Assembly (NCBI GenBank): GCA_946414805.1
Contig: CAMKPZ010000005.1
Span: 1 to 64,000, forward strand
DNA: 64,000 nucleotides
Source of the DNA: an uncultured Bacteroidales bacterium
GTDB taxonomy: Bacteria > Bacteroidota > Bacteroidia > Bacteroidales > Paludibacteraceae
Direction: 5' to 3'
Below are positions 1 to 9,100 of the stretch, piece by piece; within the stretch, counting starts at the first letter, position 1; every line of letters begins with the position of its first letter. The position numbers were made by a program, and so were the translations under genes. The notes beneath the pieces were generated by a model. That model was not told the origin of the DNA, did not search any database, and was given only the letters and a program-made list of their open reading frames with translations.

Positions 1-617
1 TTCTTCTCGGAAGCGATGTTCTGACGGATGATCGCTTGCTCCTCCTCTTTCTTCGGATAACCGATCACCACCTTGAGCATGAAACGGTCGGTCTGCGCCT
101 CGGGAAGAGGGTAGGTTCCTTCCTGCTCGATCGGGTTCTGGGTGGCGAGAACGAGGAACGGATCGTCGAGTTTGAAGGTCTCCTCTCCGATCGTCACCTG
201 GCGTTCCTGCATTGCCTCCAGCAGCGCTGACTGCACTTTCGCCGGAGCACGGTTGATCTCATCCGCCAACACAAAATTAGCGAAGATAGGACCGCGTTTG
301 ATCTTGAACTCTTCGCTTTTCTGGCTGTAGATCTGGGTACCGATCACATCGGCAGGCAGCAGATCCGGCGTAAACTGGATACGGCTGAAATTAGCCTTGA
401 TAAGGTCGCTTAAGGTCTTGATAGCGAGGGTTTTCGCCAAACCCGGCACTCCTTCCAACAATATGTGCCCATCGCTGAGAAGACCAATAAGCAGACTCTC
501 TACCAGATGCTTCTGACCTACAATCACTTGATTCATGCCCAATGTGAGGGCGTCTACAAACGAACTCTCGCGTTCCACACGCTCCTGGAGTTCACGAATA
601 TCCACTGGATTTTGCAT
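1..617 (-). CDS. MoxR-family AAA+ ATPase (N-terminal part, runs off left edge)
   Basis: The reading frame starts with ATG at 617 and stays open to the window edge, so about 205 N-terminal residues are visible. It contains the Walker A motif GVPGLAKT, the Walker B/sensor segment [10 protein letters not shown], and the segments [12 protein letters not shown] and [19 protein letters not shown], all typical of MoxR ATPases (AAA_3 family). MoxR proteins act as chaperone-like ATPases, usually beside a DUF58 protein and von Willebrand factor A proteins in Bacteroidota; those partners would lie to the left and cannot be seen. The start [14 protein letters not shown] is the only sensible one. The upstream leader contains a short palindrome and a weak sigma-54-like site. 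The family is certain; the target is unknown. Confidence 0.93.
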   Translation of the reverse strand, partial: MQNPVDIRELQERVERESSFVDALTLGMNQVIVGQKHLVESLLIGLLSDGHILLEGVPGLAKTLAIKTLSDLIKANFSRIQFTPDLLPADVIGTQIYSQKSEEFKIKRGPIFANFVLADEINRAPAKVQSALLEAMQERQVTIGEETFKLDDPFLVLATQNPIEQEGTYPLPEAQTDRFMLKVVIGYPKKEEEQAIIRQNIASEK

Positions 618-1259
618 AATTGTGTATAGTGTTTTTAATAGATTCCCGTTTTGTCTCGTGCGGAATTTTATTCCGCTATTTATTCTACAAATTCCGTGCC
701 ATTAATAGACCCCAATAAAAAATCCCTTGAAAAATTGCACGTATTAACTATTTTTTGTACCTTAGCCATGCAAAAATATCAGTTAACTTACGTTCCGTCG
801 CAGCTCTTATGATATTCTCCTGTATAAGCAAAAAGTGTATATATACATAGTATATATACAGTAAAAGCACATAAATGACAGAAGAATGGTCTCATCTTAT
901 GGTGATCCTATGGTAATGCTATGGTGGTCTTACGGTTTGGACAGCACTTTGACAGGGAAAGGGTGGCGGAAGGGCAGTGGAAGGGAAGAAGAAGGGTAGT
1001 GGAAGGGAAGAAGAAGGGTAGTGGAAGGGGAGTTAGATGTAAGAGATAAGAAGAGGGTTAAAAATACCCGATAGAGAGGGATGATAGAGCAAAAATGAGG
1101 ATGGAAAAAGAATAGAGAGAGGCAGGAAAGGGACGGAATAGGCCGGAAAGAGGAGAGACAGGACAGATAAAGGATAAAGAAGGCTGATAGAAAGGATTGC
1201 TATAAAGGGCTGATATAGAGTGCAAAACTCTTTTCCCAAGTGTTTTCCCAACCCCGAAA
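618..1259. other. Intergenic spacer with purine-rich repeats and palindromes
   Basis: No convincing gene lies here. Visible structures are a small hairpin (CGGAAT/ATTCCG, 661-675), an 11-bp inverted repeat of TGTATATATAC around 836-860, a run of ATGGT-type near-repeats (about 888-940), and a strongly purine-rich strand from about 955 to 1190. Within the last, the unit GTGGAAGGGAAGAAGAAGG recurs in tandem near 978-1030. The small minus-strand frames across it have no recognisable protein character. Confidence 0.6.
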
Positions 1260-1291
1260 TTTGCACATTTCGCAAAAAAGCAGTACCTTTG
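1260..1291 (+). promoter_or_regulatory. Bacteroidales promoter for the rSAM/lipoprotein locus
   Basis: TTTG at 1260-1263, a 20-nt spacer, then TACCTTTG at 1284-1291 matches the Bacteroidota -33/-7 promoter. It lies 25 bp before the first lipoprotein start. The -7 region is part of a longer motif, AAAAAAGCAG-TACCTTTGCA, repeated exactly before the radical SAM gene. Confidence 0.75.
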
Positions 1292-1316
1292 CAGCGGATT
1301 TTGAAACCACACAACT

Positions 1317-1559
1317 ATGCGTAAAGTGATTGACAAGATTTTGCAGCACGGCATCAAGTTATGCATGCTGACGGGAGTGGCTTTTACGTTCGCTTCGTGC
1401 TACGGGCCTGCGCCTGAAAGAAACTGGCAGAACGAGCCGGATTACCGTGAAGCGCAGCGTAGAATGGAGCAACAGCTCCGTACCGCTGCGGACGGGGTCT
1501 CCGACAGCGAGTCACGGGTTTCCGACAGCGAATTGCCGGTTTCCCGGACTGAACCATAA
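1317..1559 (+). CDS. Small SPII lipoprotein of an rSAM/lipoprotein locus
   Basis: An 80-residue protein with a signal sequence ending in a lipobox (FTFASC, Cys about residue 28). The mature part starts CYGPAPERNWQ and is otherwise charged and low in complexity, with a short duplicated SDSE motif near the end. It is followed by a second short lipoprotein and a radical SAM/SPASM enzyme. This order matches what I recall as the NCBIfam 'rSAM/lipoprotein system', in which small lipoproteins accompany a dedicated radical SAM protein. The YG-x-P motif next to the lipid-anchored Cys recurs in the neighbouring lipoprotein, so it may be the segment the enzyme recognises or modifies (inference). The start follows a good promoter by 25 bp. 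Confidence 0.7.
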   Translation: MRKVIDKILQHGIKLCMLTGVAFTFASCYGPAPERNWQNEPDYREAQRRMEQQLRTAADGVSDSESRVSDSELPVSRTEP

Positions 1560-1580
1560 CCTCTATATGGAAACATTCAG

Positions 1581-1665
1581 AAAAAAGGAACCGCTAACCA
1601 TAAAAAAGAAAGGATTAATCATGAAAAAGAAAGGGTTAATCATGAGAAAGAAACTGCTAATCCGC
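1581..1665 (+). repeat. 21-bp imperfect tandem repeat over the start of the second lipoprotein gene
   Basis: Four seven-codon units lie end to end at about 1581, 1603, 1624 and 1645. They encode KKEPLTI, KKKGLIM, KKKGLIM and RKKLLIR. Units two and three differ by one base and each ends in ATG, giving alternative in-frame start codons at 1621 and 1642. Confidence 0.8.
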
Positions 1666-1830
1666 GTAAACGCGTTGATTGCCGCAATGGTATTTTCCCT
1701 GTTAGGGCTGAGCAGCTGTGGCGGCGGAGTCATGATGTATGGTGTCCCGCCTGATATTCAGGACGAAAAGACGGAAACATCCGAGCAGCAAGAGGTGCAA
1801 ACAACAGAGAACGCTCCGGAAGTGCCGTAA
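1642..1830 (+). CDS. Second small SPII lipoprotein with MYG-x-P motif
   Basis: Sixty-two residues from the chosen start. The signal peptide runs to the lipobox LLGLSSC and the mature protein begins CGGGVMMYGVPPD, followed by an acidic Glu/Gln/Thr tail. The MYG-x-P segment just after the lipidated Cys is a feature I associate with lipoproteins paired with radical SAM enzymes in Bacteroidales. In-frame ATGs also occur at 1621 and 1567; I prefer 1642 because it gives a normal-length signal peptide (MRKKLLIRVNALIAAMVF). The extra upstream starts arise from a tandem duplication. The gene ends 27 bp before the radical SAM start and overlaps that gene's promoter. Small size and poor conservation limit certainty. 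Confidence 0.65.
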   Translation: MRKKLLIRVNALIAAMVFSLLGLSSCGGGVMMYGVPPDIQDEKTETSEQQEVQTTENAPEVP

Positions 1831-1849
1831 AAAAAGCAGTACCTTTGCA
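1830..1849 (+). promoter_or_regulatory. Internal promoter for the radical SAM gene
   Basis: The string AAAAAAGCAG-TACCTTTGCA overlaps the stop of the second lipoprotein and ends nine bases before the radical SAM start codon. It is identical to the -7 region of the promoter at 1260-1291. No clear TTTG lies 20 nt upstream, so it may be weak or activator-dependent. Confidence 0.5.
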
Positions 1850-1857
1850 TCCGAATT

Positions 1858-2925
1858 ATGAACCGGCGATTGAAAATAGCATTATGGTTGGAGGGGATCC
1901 GGCGGCGGAACCTGAAGACGCTGCATCCGCTGCAGCAGCTTTTCTGGGAGTCCACGCTGCGCTGCAACGTGCATTGCCTGCATTGCGGGAGCGACTGTGT
2001 CTCTTCGGTAGAGACACCCGACATGCCGGCGGAGGATTTTCTAAGGGTGATCGACACGGAGGTGACGCCTCATGTCAACCCGCGCGAAGTGCTGGTTGTG
2101 ATCTCCGGCGGCGAACCGCTGATGCGCAAGGATCTGGCGGATGTAGGCCGTGCGCTGAAGCAGCGCGGTTATCCGTGGGGTATGGTCACCAACGGTCTGG
2201 CGCTGACGGAGAGCCGGTTCAACGAACTGGTGGACGCCGGACTGAGGTCTATCACGGTGTCCTGCGACGGTCTGGAGGAAGACCATGTGTGGATGCGCCA
2301 GCACCCTCTGGCTTTCGAAGGAGCCACGCGCGCTATCCGACTGATTGTGAATTGTAAAAAACCTCTCGCTTTCGATGTGGTGACCTGCGTCAACCAGCGG
2401 ACGATCGGTCATCTGCCGGCTATCCGTGAGATGCTTTGGGGGTTGGGTGTCCGCGACTGGCGTGTGTTCGGCATTGATCCGATGGGCAGAGCGGCTGACA
2501 ATCCGGAGCTGCTGCTGACGGACGACCAGTTCAAGTATCTGATGGAATATATTGCTGCCGAGCGTGAAGCGGGCAGACATGTGTCGTATTCGTGCGAGGG
2601 GTATTTAGGTACTTACGAAGGGCGTGTTCGCGACCATCTGTACCAGTGTGCGGCGGGAATCTCCGTGGCTTCTATCCTGATCGACGGATCGATCTCTGCC
2701 TGCACCTCCATCCGCGGCAAATACTACCAGGGTAATATCTACAAGGACTCGTTCTGGGAGGTCTGGGAGAAGGGTTTCAAACCTTACCGCGACCGGTCCT
2801 GGATGCGAAAGATCGAGCCTTGCAAGGACTGCAAGGCGTGGAGTTACTGCGAAGGCAACGGAATGCACCTCCGCCGCGAGGACGGATCGCTTATGCTCTG
2901 TCATCTGCACCGTTTGGGGCAATGA
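1858..2925 (+). CDS. Radical SAM/SPASM protein of an rSAM/lipoprotein system
   Basis: A 355-residue radical SAM enzyme. The cluster-binding motif is RCNVHCLHC (Cys 36, 40 and 43) with a further Cys at 47. The SAM-binding glycine-rich stretch ISGGEPLMRKDL follows at about residues 84-95. The C-terminal SPASM-type region carries many Cys, including YQCAAG, SACTSIRG, PCKDCKAWSYCEGNG and LMLCHLH, so auxiliary Fe-S clusters are expected. SPASM enzymes usually modify a peptide or protein; the two tiny lipoproteins directly upstream are the obvious candidate substrates (inference). The protein resembles the TIGR04133-type enzyme of the rSAM/lipoprotein system as I remember it. It has its own promoter. 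A plus-strand frame overlapping its 5' part is a shadow. Confidence 0.88.
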   Translation: MNRRLKIALWLEGIRRRNLKTLHPLQQLFWESTLRCNVHCLHCGSDCVSSVETPDMPAEDFLRVIDTEVTPHVNPREVLVVISGGEPLMRKDLADVGRALKQRGYPWGMVTNGLALTESRFNELVDAGLRSITVSCDGLEEDHVWMRQHPLAFEGATRAIRLIVNCKKPLAFDVVTCVNQRTIGHLPAIREMLWGLGVRDWRVFGIDPMGRAADNPELLLTDDQFKYLMEYIAAEREAGRHVSYSCEGYLGTYEGRVRDHLYQCAAGISVASILIDGSISACTSIRGKYYQGNIYKDSFWEVWEKGFKPYRDRSWMRKIEPCKDCKAWSYCEGNGMHLRREDGSLMLCHLHRLGQ

Positions 2926-3128
2926 ACAATTCACAATTTACAATTCACAATTTTCAATAAATCTTAAAATATGTGCATTTTGTAATGCTTATTCAGCATC
3001 TCTCATAAGAGAGGTGCTTAATAATCGTGTACTTTTTCGTAATGGCAGGTATTGTGGTATTGACAAAAAGGCAGTAATTTTGCACCCGATATAATATGGG
3101 CTGTTTTGAACCCCAAAATCGAAACAAA
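2926..3128 (+). promoter_or_regulatory. Spacer with hairpin terminator-like element and promoter of the giant gene
   Basis: Just after the radical SAM stop lies a run of near-repeats of the type AATTCACAATT (2926-2960). A hairpin with a 10-bp stem, AGCATCTCTC (2995-3004) against GAGAGGTGCT (3009-3018) with one wobble pair, follows and may terminate transcription, though its U-tract is poor. The promoter for the next gene is ATTG at 3051-3054, 20 nt, then TAATTTTG at 3075-3082. The ATG at 3096 is too close to this promoter to be the likely start. Confidence 0.6.
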
Positions 3129-6100
3129 ATGAATAATAATATTAACATGAGTAAATTTTTTCAACGAATCGCGTTCTGTTTGGCGCTGGTGGCAATACCT
3201 GTGCTGGCAGCGGCAGATGATTTTCAGCTTCCGGATCCGGGTTTTGAGGACTGGTCGGGAAGTACGTTTGACGGCAATGTTCAGCCGAAATACTGGCATG
3301 CATCGAATGTGGAGCAGTCGGCTATCGGATTGACTTTCCGTTTTAATTTTGCGCACAAGGAGTCCGGCCGCAACGGCGGGACCTCACTGATGGTTCAGGA
3401 CCAGGAGGTGGGTGCCGCGGGAATCACGGAGGTCAGTCCGGGTTACTTCTCGTTAGGCTACGCATGGCAGTATCTGGATGGTCTTAATACCAATTCGGCA
3501 ACGGCGGGAACGAAGGGCGGTATCGGTTTTACGCACCGTCCGGACTCCATCTCGGTATGGATCAGGCGTACGGGAAACAACACGGACAAGGAGGATTTCC
3601 ACATTCTTTTCTATTCCTGGACGGGAACGGCAAAGGGTACTTCGTACAAGGCGAAGAACCAGAGCTGTACCTCCACCACGGTAGAGGACGAGGAGTCGGA
3701 TATCCGTATCGCCCTGAATGGAAACGAATGCAAGACCGCTACCGCAGGAACGCAGATAGCCGAGGGGTGGCTGCACACCCGTGCACAGTATAACAACTGG
3801 ACGAACGTACGCATACCGATCTACTATATGCGAGACGAGGCTCCAACGAAATGCAATGTCATTTTCTCGGCGTCCAACTATCCTAACTACCGCGCCAACA
3901 ACGGTTTGTACGAAGGCAACTCGCTGTATGTGGATGACATAGAGCTGATCTATTCGTCGAAGATCGATGTGCTGCGTATCGGCGGCAAGGAGTGGAAGGG
4001 CTTTGATCCGAACACGACGGATGTGCAGGTGTATTCCGTTCCCGAAGGAACGACCGTCATTCCGTCCATCGAGGCATACCGCGGCGCAGGTTCGCTGACG
4101 AACGTAGAAGGTCTGTCCACCACCAAGACGGTGGATTTCTCCGGCCGTAAACTGTCCGGCAGCGAGATCACAATCAAGAACGGTACCGTAGGCGGCGATC
4201 CGGTAGAGATCACCGTCAGAGCAGAGGACGGGTCGAGCACAACGACTTACAAGATCCTCTTCCAGGCAGCGAAGAGCAGCAACGCCAAGTTGGCAAACCT
4301 GCGCTATACCTATACGAACATCAACGACGAAACGGTTGAGGCGAACGTACCCGGTTTCACTCCCGGAACCTACAACTACAAGGTTGAACTTCCGTATGGA
4401 GCGAAGGGTGTTCCTGTGATCGCAGCCGACACGGCGGAGTTCGAGCAACGGGTGGAACTGACCCAGGCTACTTCGCTTACGGGAACCGCAACAGCCGTAG
4501 TGACTGCAGCAAACGGCATGACCAAGGCTACATACAAAGTGACTTTCTCCGTAGGAGCACTGGCGGACAACACGCTCAAGGACATTACGGTTAACGGCAG
4601 TTCGATTCCAGGTTTCACCCCCTCGCAGGCGGTGTACAAGGTGTCGCTGCCGGTAGGCACGACCCAGATGCCGGAGGTCAAAGCGGTCTCGGCGTACCCC
4701 GAAGGCGAACAGACGATCGTGTATAAGGCGCCGGCTGTCATTGACGGCGGAACCTACACCGTCAGCGTTTCCACGCCGGGCAACACCGTAGCGAAAGTGT
4801 ATAAACTGAATTTCAAGCTGGAGGCATCGTCTTATTCGTACCTCAAAGACCTCAAGGCAGGCAACTATATCACGAATTTCGAGCCGACGCAGACGACCTA
4901 TTATGTCCATCTGCCGTTAGGAACGACCGAGTTGCCGGAGATCACGTGGGAAGCCGGTGACGAATTCCAGAAGATCGTGAAGAGCGATCTCGCAGCAGGT
5001 GCTCTGGACGGAACCGTCCGTATCACTGTCACGGCAGGCAACGGCGACCAGACCGTCTATAAGATCGTCTTCTCGACGGAGAAATCCGACCGCTCCACCT
5101 TAGCCGGTATTCAGATCGGCGGCGTGGCTCTGGAGAACTTCGATCCGGATGTGACCAACTATACCTATCAGTTGGAGACCGGAACGACCGAGTTGCCGGA
5201 GATCACCTGGACCCCGGGCGACGAGTGGCAGACGGTAGTGCTGACGACTGCCGGCGTGAACGGCAAGACCCGTCTCACGGTAACAGCCGGCGACGGAAGT
5301 ATCACGATCTACCAGATCGCTTTCTCCGTGGATGCGTATACGGACAACACCTTGAAAGCCTTGTCGGTAGCCGGTTACAGCCTGCAGGACAAAGAGGGCG
5401 GAGAGGTGGCTTTCGATCCGGAGGTGAATGAGTACTGGGTGAACCTGCCTCAAGGCACTACAGGCAATCACCCTGAAGTCTCCTACGAGCTCCAGAGCGA
5501 GACGATGCAGACCGCCAACGTGCGTGATTTCACGGGCTCGAACGGCGATTACAAACTGACTATCCGTCCGCAGTCCGGCTCCAGCCGCACCTATATCATC
5601 CATTTCAGCGTGGCTACCTCGGACAATGCGGACCTCGCGATGATCTATATCAACGGCGTTGAGATCCCGGGCTTCCGTCCGGACAGTCTGGACTACCGCG
5701 ACTCGCTGCCGGTGGGTTCCTCCGTGATCCCGGCGGTGACATACGACAAGGGCGATGCGAACCAGCGTGTGCTGAGCGTGCTGGAGGGCAAGACCCAGAA
5801 GATCACCGTAACGGCAGAGTCCGGCAAGAAGCAGATTTATACTGTCCGTTTCATACCGCGCGCTTCGGCGAACGCTTATCTGGAGTGGATTGAGTTGGAC
5901 GGTGTCCGTCTGGCTGCTTTCAGCCCGAAGACGCTGGAATACACCGTTGAAATCAAAGGTGACAGATGTCCTGCGATCACGGTAGGCAAGGCGGCAGGCC
6001 AGCAGGTAACCGTAACCGCTCCGTACTCCACCGGCGATGCCACGATCGTAGTCAAACCCGAGGACGGCGATCCGAATACCTATACGATCCATTTCGTGGA

Positions 6101-9100
6101 CGCTACCGCCGCTTCGGCGCTGCTGGCGAATATCGCACTGGACGGAACAAGCATCCCCAACTTCAAAGCCGACTCGATGAACTACGAGGCAGAGTACTCC
6201 GACAAACTGCCGGCTATCACGTACACCAAGAAAGATGCTTCCCAGAAGGTGGATCTCCTCTGGAAAGACAATGTTGCATGGCTGTATGTGACGGACGCAG
6301 AGGGTAACCAGGCAGCGTATAACATTACCTTCACCCGTCTCTATTCGTCTGATAACACGCTGGAGGGTATCTATGCCGACGGTACGCTGATTGCCGGATT
6401 CAATCCTGCAACGCTTACCTATACGTATGAGCTCGAACCGGATGCTTCGTATCCGACCCTTACCTATAAGGCAAAAGAAAATACCCAGGTGGTCTTCTTC
6501 GGACAACTCGCAGAGGGCAAGTGGGGTATCACCGTAGTTTCGGAGGATCAGAACGCCGAGGCGGCAACCTATACTGTGGTTTATACCTTCAAGAAATACA
6601 GCGATATCTACCTCAAGGATCTCGCGGTTGAGGGGTATCCGTTCGCTTACTCCGAGACGACAACCACTTATGGCAAGTTCACTATTGACGAAGGAGCGGC
6701 GCTTCCGGCAATCACTGCCGTACCGAAAGAAGGTCAGTCCGTGATCAAATATAATGAGAACGACTCGACCCAAAAGGTTCTGGTGATGGCGGAAAACGGC
6801 GCAACGAACATATATACTATAGAGTACACGCGCGTGAAGAGTAATAATGTCAAGCTGGAGAATATCTATGTGGACGGCACTCCGCTCTTCGGTTTCAATC
6901 CGGAGATCACGGAATATACCTACACGCTTCCGCGTACCGCAACCGTGGTGCCGAATGTCAATCCGGTAGCCCAACTGCCGAACCAGACGGTGACTACCTA
7001 TTTCAGCCAACCGGGCGGCGAAACGAAGATTCACGTAGTGGCACAGGACGGTTCTACCGGCGATTACACGATCAAATTCCCTGTTGAACTCTCCGACAAC
7101 ACCCTGCTCAAGAGACTCATTATCAATGAGGAGCTGAAGGATGTCAATACAACCGAATATACCTTCAATGTGCCATTCGGCACCGTCAATCCGTACGATG
7201 TGAAATACGAGATTGAGGAAGGCCAACTCGTGCATTTCGTGGACGCTCCGCTCTCCGGTGTAACGAAGATCATCGTTACTAACGAGAAAGGCGATAACAG
7301 CCGTACCTACACGATCGCTTACAACGTAGCTGTTCCGCAAGGCCAGAACAAGGTGGCGAAAGTGAAATACGAGTACGTGAATGCCGCTGACGTAACGGTT
7401 GAGGGCGAGTTAGAACCCCTTGAAGGTGATAACATCATCAATCTGCCTTACGGCGCGAAGAGTTTTACCGTAACGGAGGTAGTGAAAAACTATCCGGAGC
7501 AGACGATCCAGTTCTACAACGGCGGTATCCGTCGTGGTGCTACGATCATCGCTGTTTCCAACCGTGCGGATGAAGACGATGTGGAATATACCATCACGCC
7601 GAAAATGCCGGAGTTCGATACCACCGGCAAACTCCAATCGCTCACGTTCAACGGCTCACTTGTGCAGAACTTCCGCCCGGATGTATATAACTATATCATC
7701 AACGTAACAGCACAGCCTACGGCTGAAGACTTTGCGTATAGTGCGTATGACGGAGCCGGTGTTACGGTTTCTGCTGTCAATGCACAGAAGAAACAGATCA
7801 CCTTTACCGTTGCCGGCGGTGAGACTTACTCCGTTTGCTGGTTCTACTATGAAGATGAGGCTCCGTTTACCTTTGATTGGGAGAAAACCAAGGATAATGT
7901 TACATTCTATAGGTCAAGTTTAACGGGTAGGATCTCGACAGAAGGCACAAAGAAATCTACCGGATACAGACCTCATGGATGGACTGTTCCGGCTGACTTG
8001 TTTGCAGGTATTATTTATGAACCTGTTGTTTCCACATTTACTTATTACACTGGAAAGGAAGTAACACGTATTAACGAGAAGGAAGCTATTTTAGCAACTA
8101 TCCGTGGAGGCGCTTTGAATAGTTCTATTCCGGGCGTAATGACATTAGGGGCTCTTAACTTGCCTAATGGAGTCAAAATTGGTGGTGATACGAAAGTGTC
8201 GTTTACGCGTGATTTAACAGTGGGCGCAACATATCGTAATACACCTCAGCAGTTCAAGTTTGACTATCAGCCTATTATGTCTTATGGTATTTCAAAATTC
8301 CATGCATGGATTGCACTGGGTGAGAATAATACAAAGAAGATTGAACATCAATTGGAAGGATCATACTCGAATTTAGGGAAATGGGGGACGATCACACAAA
8401 ACTTGAGCTACAATTTTACTGTTCAGAAGATGAATATTCTTCTCTGTTCGAGTGAAATTAATGGTAGCAGTCTGTCTATTTATGATGGTTCTGAATCCAA
8501 GAGTTGTGATCTCCAGATTCGTAATATCCGTTTTGTTTACGACTCCGAGCTGACCTCTGCTACCGTTAATGGCAAAAACGCTGTTAAATCCGGTAATACC
8601 TTTACCTATACGCTGGCGGACGGCGAAGTGATAGTAGGTACTCCTGCTCTCAAGTTCACCGGTGCCGTTCAAGACCAGACGCAGACCATTGAGTGGCTCA
8701 ATAACGGCGAATGGATTGACGGCGAACTGAAAGCGAAGGTGGTTAACTATGGCGAGAACGCGCTTGTGGAGGGCCGCGACAGTACGATCTATACGGTAGT
8801 CCTCAAGCGTGCAGCCGAGATCTCGGTAGAGCACACTTCGGAATTCAGTACGCTGGCTGCTATCAATGATACCATCTTCGTCAATCTGCCTTACGGCACG
8901 AAGAAACTGCCGGATCTTACCATTACTCCGCATAGCACGCATCAGGTCGTTTCGATGACCAAGAAACGCAATGCGGTGACCGTCAAGGTGACGGCTGAGA
9001 ATGGCGATGAGAAGACGACCGTCTATGTCTTCCGCGAGATCAAGGAATCGGATGCAGAGCTGGAGAGCTTCGACGCCGAGGATAAGCACGGCAATACCGT

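Noticed and set aside
1033..1366. Two minus-strand frames rich in Leu, Ser and Phe
   Set aside because: They are translations of the purine-rich tract, overlap the lipoprotein promoter and have no protein-like composition.
5100..7340. 746-codon minus-strand open frame inside the giant gene (also 10614-12563 and 8373-9491)
   Set aside because: It lies antisense to the repeat protein and its sequence is Arg/His/Leu-rich without domain character. Long antisense frames follow from the codon bias of the real gene.
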